Origin: Bacteroides sp. | Lineage (GTDB): Bacteria; Bacteroidota; Bacteroidia; Bacteroidales; SM23-62 | Length of the DNA: 10,513 nucleotides | Direction of reading: 5' to 3' | NCBI GenBank assembly: GCA_030589965.1 | Contig: JAUUZM010000075.1 | Span: 1-10,513, forward strand | Shown here: piece by piece, positions 8,497-10,513 of the stretch | Numbering within the stretch: position 1 is the first letter of the stretch | Layout: every line of letters begins with the position of its first letter | The notes under the pieces: generated by a model | Told to the model about the DNA's origin: nothing | What the model saw: the letters and a program-made list of their open reading frames with translations, nothing else | Databases searched by the model: none | Program-made: the position numbers and the translations under genes

Positions 8497-8640
8497 CTTC
8501 CAATATGGAATAAACTCAATGCTGGTTTCGTCCAGCTTAAATGTGTCATCTAATTCTAAATTAATCACAAACGCCTTAGATGGATTGTAGCGATTAATAA
8601 AACTACGAAAAGAGCGACTAATATTGTTTTTCAGGGTTGA
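8488..8640 (-). pseudogene. C-terminal remnant of a DUF4143-type ATPase gene
   Basis: On the minus strand an open frame from 8640 ends with TAA at 8488-8490. It reads as ISRSFRSFINRYNPSKAF, then VINLELDD, then a terminal [10 protein letters not shown]. This pattern (SLRSFIxxYxPxxAFVxNL, ending in I.F.P.W.L) is how many AAA/DUF4143 ATPases finish, after their D...ExK nuclease-like residues. Those residues and everything before them are missing: an in-frame stop (TAG, 8641-8643) precedes it and the toxin gene begins soon after. It is not the same subfamily as the gene at 1038-2165, whose C-terminus differs. Its last three codons, stop included, overlap the final codons of fucI tail to tail, which places a junction at the fucI end. 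The assignment rests on pattern memory. Confidence 0.55.
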
Positions 8641-8677
8641 CTAATTATGGGTTCCAATGACCTGATACATCAGCCTA

Positions 8678-9667
8678 TTATTTTGATAATTCTTGTTTAA
8701 TCTGTTCGATAAGTTTGTCAAAATCCTTTCTCTCCCCATAAATCATACTTTCAGACATTTTCTGATAGTCTTTTTTATAAAGTTCGTAAAACTGTTTGGG
8801 CGGTATAGGGTTGATTTTCTCAATCGTCAAATCGTCATAATCAACATCTTTAACAGGAGTTAAGATTTTCCTGTGTTGAATTATAGAATCGAATAATGCT
8901 TTGTCCTTTATGGCATTCTGCCCATACTCTGTAGTAATCATTTGACCAATATCGTATAAGTGCCTCGACATTCGTTCCCACCTAATTTTTTCTTCCGGTT
9001 TTTCAAATTCCTCGTGAAGTAATATCATTTTTTCGAGGAAGGTCTTTTCTGGAATAACGACATTAACATCAAAATTGATTTCCGTAAATTCCGATTCAGG
9101 GTAATGCTCATCAATAATGGATTGTATTTTGATGTTTGTATATGGTTCTAAAAGTGACCTTGCCCCTAATTCAATAAGTAACCTGTTGGATAAATAAGGC
9201 AATTCTTTTTCGAATACCGATTCATAATTTACCTGAATTGTTTCAGGGTCTTGATCAGAAATTTTAGTGTTTTCTACTATAATCTCATAGAGGCTATCGT
9301 TTATTTCATAGTCTTTAAGTTGATTTGTCAACACTTCTACCATTTCGGTTGAAACAAAATCGTGTGACTTTCTCCTTAATTTTCGTATTTCCCCTTTTGT
9401 TAAATCACCTTCAAATCCAAGATAATTGCGGTCAACTGCAATGTCAATATCTTCTGAAAAACGCTCTATTATTTTGTAACCTATGCTTAATGAAGTTCCC
9501 CCCTTAAATACAAGATGTTGTTTTATTTTTGAACCAAAAATCATTTTTAGAATCAAAGTCACCCACGCATCCTTTTCTATGGCTTGCGGTTGAATTCCTG
9601 TTCTTGCACTTAACTGGTTAAACAAGTCAATCTGTTGCTGCGTTGTTAAATCAAGCCAATTCCTCAT
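8678..9667 (-). CDS. AbiEii-like nucleotidyltransferase toxin
   Basis: This 329-residue protein is the toxin half of an AbiE-type toxin-antitoxin pair. Residues 55-61 (KGGTSLS) and 71-77 (SEDIDIA) form the nucleotidyltransferase signature, with D73 and D75 the metal-binding pair; K213 (FLEKM) and SRHLYDI (234-240) match the later conserved blocks. AbiEii and MenT family members transfer nucleotides; MenT toxins modify tRNA 3' ends, while the AbiEii target is less certain. Some AbiE systems abort phage infection. All signature residues are present, so it looks active. The frame also opens at a TTG (9673), but AAGGAG at 9675-9680 sits 7 nt before the ATG at 9667, which decides the start. The gene overlaps the antitoxin gene by 17 bp, so the two are translationally coupled. 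Its DNA is A/T-rich compared with fucI. Confidence 0.9.
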   Translation of the reverse strand: MRNWLDLTTQQQIDLFNQLSARTGIQPQAIEKDAWVTLILKMIFGSKIKQHLVFKGGTSLSIGYKIIERFSEDIDIAVDRNYLGFEGDLTKGEIRKLRRKSHDFVSTEMVEVLTNQLKDYEINDSLYEIIVENTKISDQDPETIQVNYESVFEKELPYLSNRLLIELGARSLLEPYTNIKIQSIIDEHYPESEFTEINFDVNVVIPEKTFLEKMILLHEEFEKPEEKIRWERMSRHLYDIGQMITTEYGQNAIKDKALFDSIIQHRKILTPVKDVDYDDLTIEKINPIPPKQFYELYKKDYQKMSESMIYGERKDFDKLIEQIKQELSK

Positions 9668-10271
9668 TCTCAATCTCCTTTAATATTTTCAATACTATTT
9701 TTTGAATCCATACAGGAGCATTTAATATGTCGGTATGCAAAACGCTTTGTTTTTTACTGTCCTGGATTATTTTTTTAATCTTTATTATGTGCGATTCTTT
9801 TATTCTTTCTTTACCAACTGCTCTAAATCCCTGTATAATTATGTTGCTTAGTTGGTTCGTTGCACTTAGGTTTTTAGGGCTTGTTTTTTTGAAAACAATG
9901 GTCTGTTTACCTATCTGAATTTTTCTAGCAGATCCGTCAGTTAAATAAACAACATTCATAGGAACTTGTGTAGTTAATCCCAAGCGGTACATGGCATATA
10001 TACCTGTTGGGATTATCCGCGCTTTATCTCTTTTTGCAATTGCATTTCCTATTTGTTCAGCGGATGGGTAAATCATTCCAAGTAATTCGTCATTTTTCGG
10101 ATAGTAGTAAATTCCTTGGGCAATCCTAATTAGTTTTTTCTTTTCTGCTAATCGCTGTAATGATTTTCTGACAGTATCATAATCACTCACTTCAAGAAAA
10201 TCAGAAATGAACAGAATCTCTCCCGGATTTTTCTTTTCAATAATACGTTCTATTTGCTTTAATACAGACAT
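9651..10271 (-). CDS. AbiEi-like antitoxin (DUF6088 type), autoregulator
   Basis: This 206-residue protein is encoded directly upstream of the nucleotidyltransferase toxin. Its N-terminal ~60 residues form a winged helix: FISDFLEVSDYDTVRKSLQRLAE (21-43) as the recognition region and KKLIRIAQGIYYYPK (45-59) as the wing. The middle (PSAEQIGNAIAKRDKARIIPTGIYAMYRLGLTTQVP, 69-104) is the conserved core of this antitoxin group, followed by a basic C-terminal half. AbiEi-type antitoxins work in two ways: they neutralise the toxin without a stable complex (so-called type IV systems) and repress their own operon by binding inverted repeats. The perfect inverted repeat just upstream fits that second role. 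The ATG at 10271 lies about 12 nt from the predicted transcript start. The DUF number is from memory. Confidence 0.88.
   Translation of the reverse strand: MSVLKQIERIIEKKNPGEILFISDFLEVSDYDTVRKSLQRLAEKKKLIRIAQGIYYYPKNDELLGMIYPSAEQIGNAIAKRDKARIIPTGIYAMYRLGLTTQVPMNVVYLTDGSARKIQIGKQTIVFKKTSPKNLSATNQLSNIIIQGFRAVGKERIKESHIIKIKKIIQDSKKQSVLHTDILNAPVWIQKIVLKILKEIENEELA
9675..9680 (-). promoter_or_regulatory. Shine-Dalgarno of the toxin gene
   Basis: AAGGAG on the minus strand lies 7 nt upstream of the ATG at 9667, within the last codons of the antitoxin gene. It is the strongest ribosome-binding sequence I noticed in the window; the other starts are preceded by A/T-rich sequence, as is common in Bacteroidota. 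Confidence 0.7.
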
Positions 10272-10279
10272 CGCACATT

Positions 10280-10316
10280 AATTTGTCCCAAAAATAGTAA
10301 ACATTTGGGACAAATT
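10280..10316 (-). promoter_or_regulatory. Operator: perfect 13-bp inverted repeat before the AbiE operon
   Basis: AATTTGTCCCAAA (10280-10292) and TTTGGGACAAATT (10304-10316) are exact reverse complements separated by 11 bp. The repeat lies 8 bp before the antitoxin start and contains the candidate -7 box, so a bound dimer would block RNA polymerase. Binding of the antitoxin to such repeats is established for AbiEi; for this protein it is an inference. Confidence 0.8.
10289..10296 (-). promoter_or_regulatory. Candidate -7 promoter box of the AbiE operon
   Basis: TATTTTTG on the minus strand matches TAnnTTTG. It overlaps the inner end of one operator arm and the spacer. A TTTG lies further upstream (10311-10314), but 14 bp away rather than the usual ~20, so the -33 element is doubtful. 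The predicted transcript start is near 10283. Confidence 0.5.
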
Positions 10317-10513
10317 GATTTTGATTGAATGTATTTTGAGTAGCTTATGTAAATAAGTCAAATACTTCATTTAATTTTTTAGCTGATAGTTTTCTTTTTA
10401 GGGATTATGGGATTGAGATAATTGTTCACAAAATTGAAAATAGACAAGCTTAAAACTTATTGACTGTTCTCTAATTCACTAATTTTTTGAATTCACCGGG
10501 GGACAAGGGTTGA
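10317..10513. other. A/T-rich end of window, no gene seen
   Basis: No open frame of useful length or recognisable family was found on either strand. A more G/C-rich stretch (CACCGGGGGACAAGGG, 10494-10509) appears at the very end and may mark a return to different DNA, but too little of it is visible to interpret. Confidence 0.4.

Noticed and set aside
1038..8640. The two ATPase sequences as a pair of recombining copies flanking the sugar genes
   Set aside because: Their C-terminal sequences differ and they lie in opposite orientation, so they are not recent copies of one element.

Overview
The window looks like a chromosomal segment of a member of the Bacteroidota. The evidence is: two lipoprotein sulfatases with short lipobox signals, intergenic spacers that are A/T-rich and mostly lack Shine-Dalgarno sequences, and several matches to the Bacteroidota -7 promoter box TAnnTTTG. 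The setting is a glycan-utilisation locus for a sulfated, probably fucose-containing polysaccharide such as fucoidan, or a sulfated and fucosylated mucin or host glycan. No SusC/SusD pair or glycoside hydrolase is visible, so the polymer itself cannot be named.

Layout. Positions 2-5314 carry three formylglycine-type (S1) sulfatases on the + strand. The first is cut by the window edge; the other two (2217-3710, 3758-5314) are intact lipoproteins. Between the first and second lies an A/T-rich gene (1038-2165) for an AAA ATPase of the DUF4143 type. It has its own promoter-like region and starts at TTG. The 8-mer TGACACTG occurs at both its borders, each time including the stop codon of the gene just ended, so the ATPase looks inserted into a former sulfatase operon. 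A 340-bp A/T-rich spacer (5315-5654) separates the sulfatases from a convergent AraC-family regulator (minus strand, 5655-6566). That regulator is divergent from a complete L-fucose isomerase gene, fucI (6712-8496).

After fucI the character changes. The DNA is A/T-rich and all genes lie on the minus strand. A roughly 50-codon C-terminal remnant of a second DUF4143-type ATPase runs antisense into the last codons of fucI (8488-8640). It is followed by a complete AbiE-like toxin-antitoxin operon: antitoxin 9651-10271, then nucleotidyltransferase toxin 8678-9667. A perfect 13-bp inverted repeat (10280-10316) surrounds the operon's candidate -7 box. The last ~200 bp show no gene.

How it fits together. 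The sulfatases would desulfate glycans at the cell surface or in the periplasm, released L-fucose would enter the cell, and FucI would convert it to L-fuculose. The AraC protein is the obvious candidate regulator. The kinase and aldolase that usually follow fucI are absent, and the accessory DNA begins exactly at the fucI stop codon. Accessory DNA therefore appears at two gene ends in this locus: the complete ATPase inside the sulfatase cluster, and the ATPase remnant plus AbiE module after fucI.
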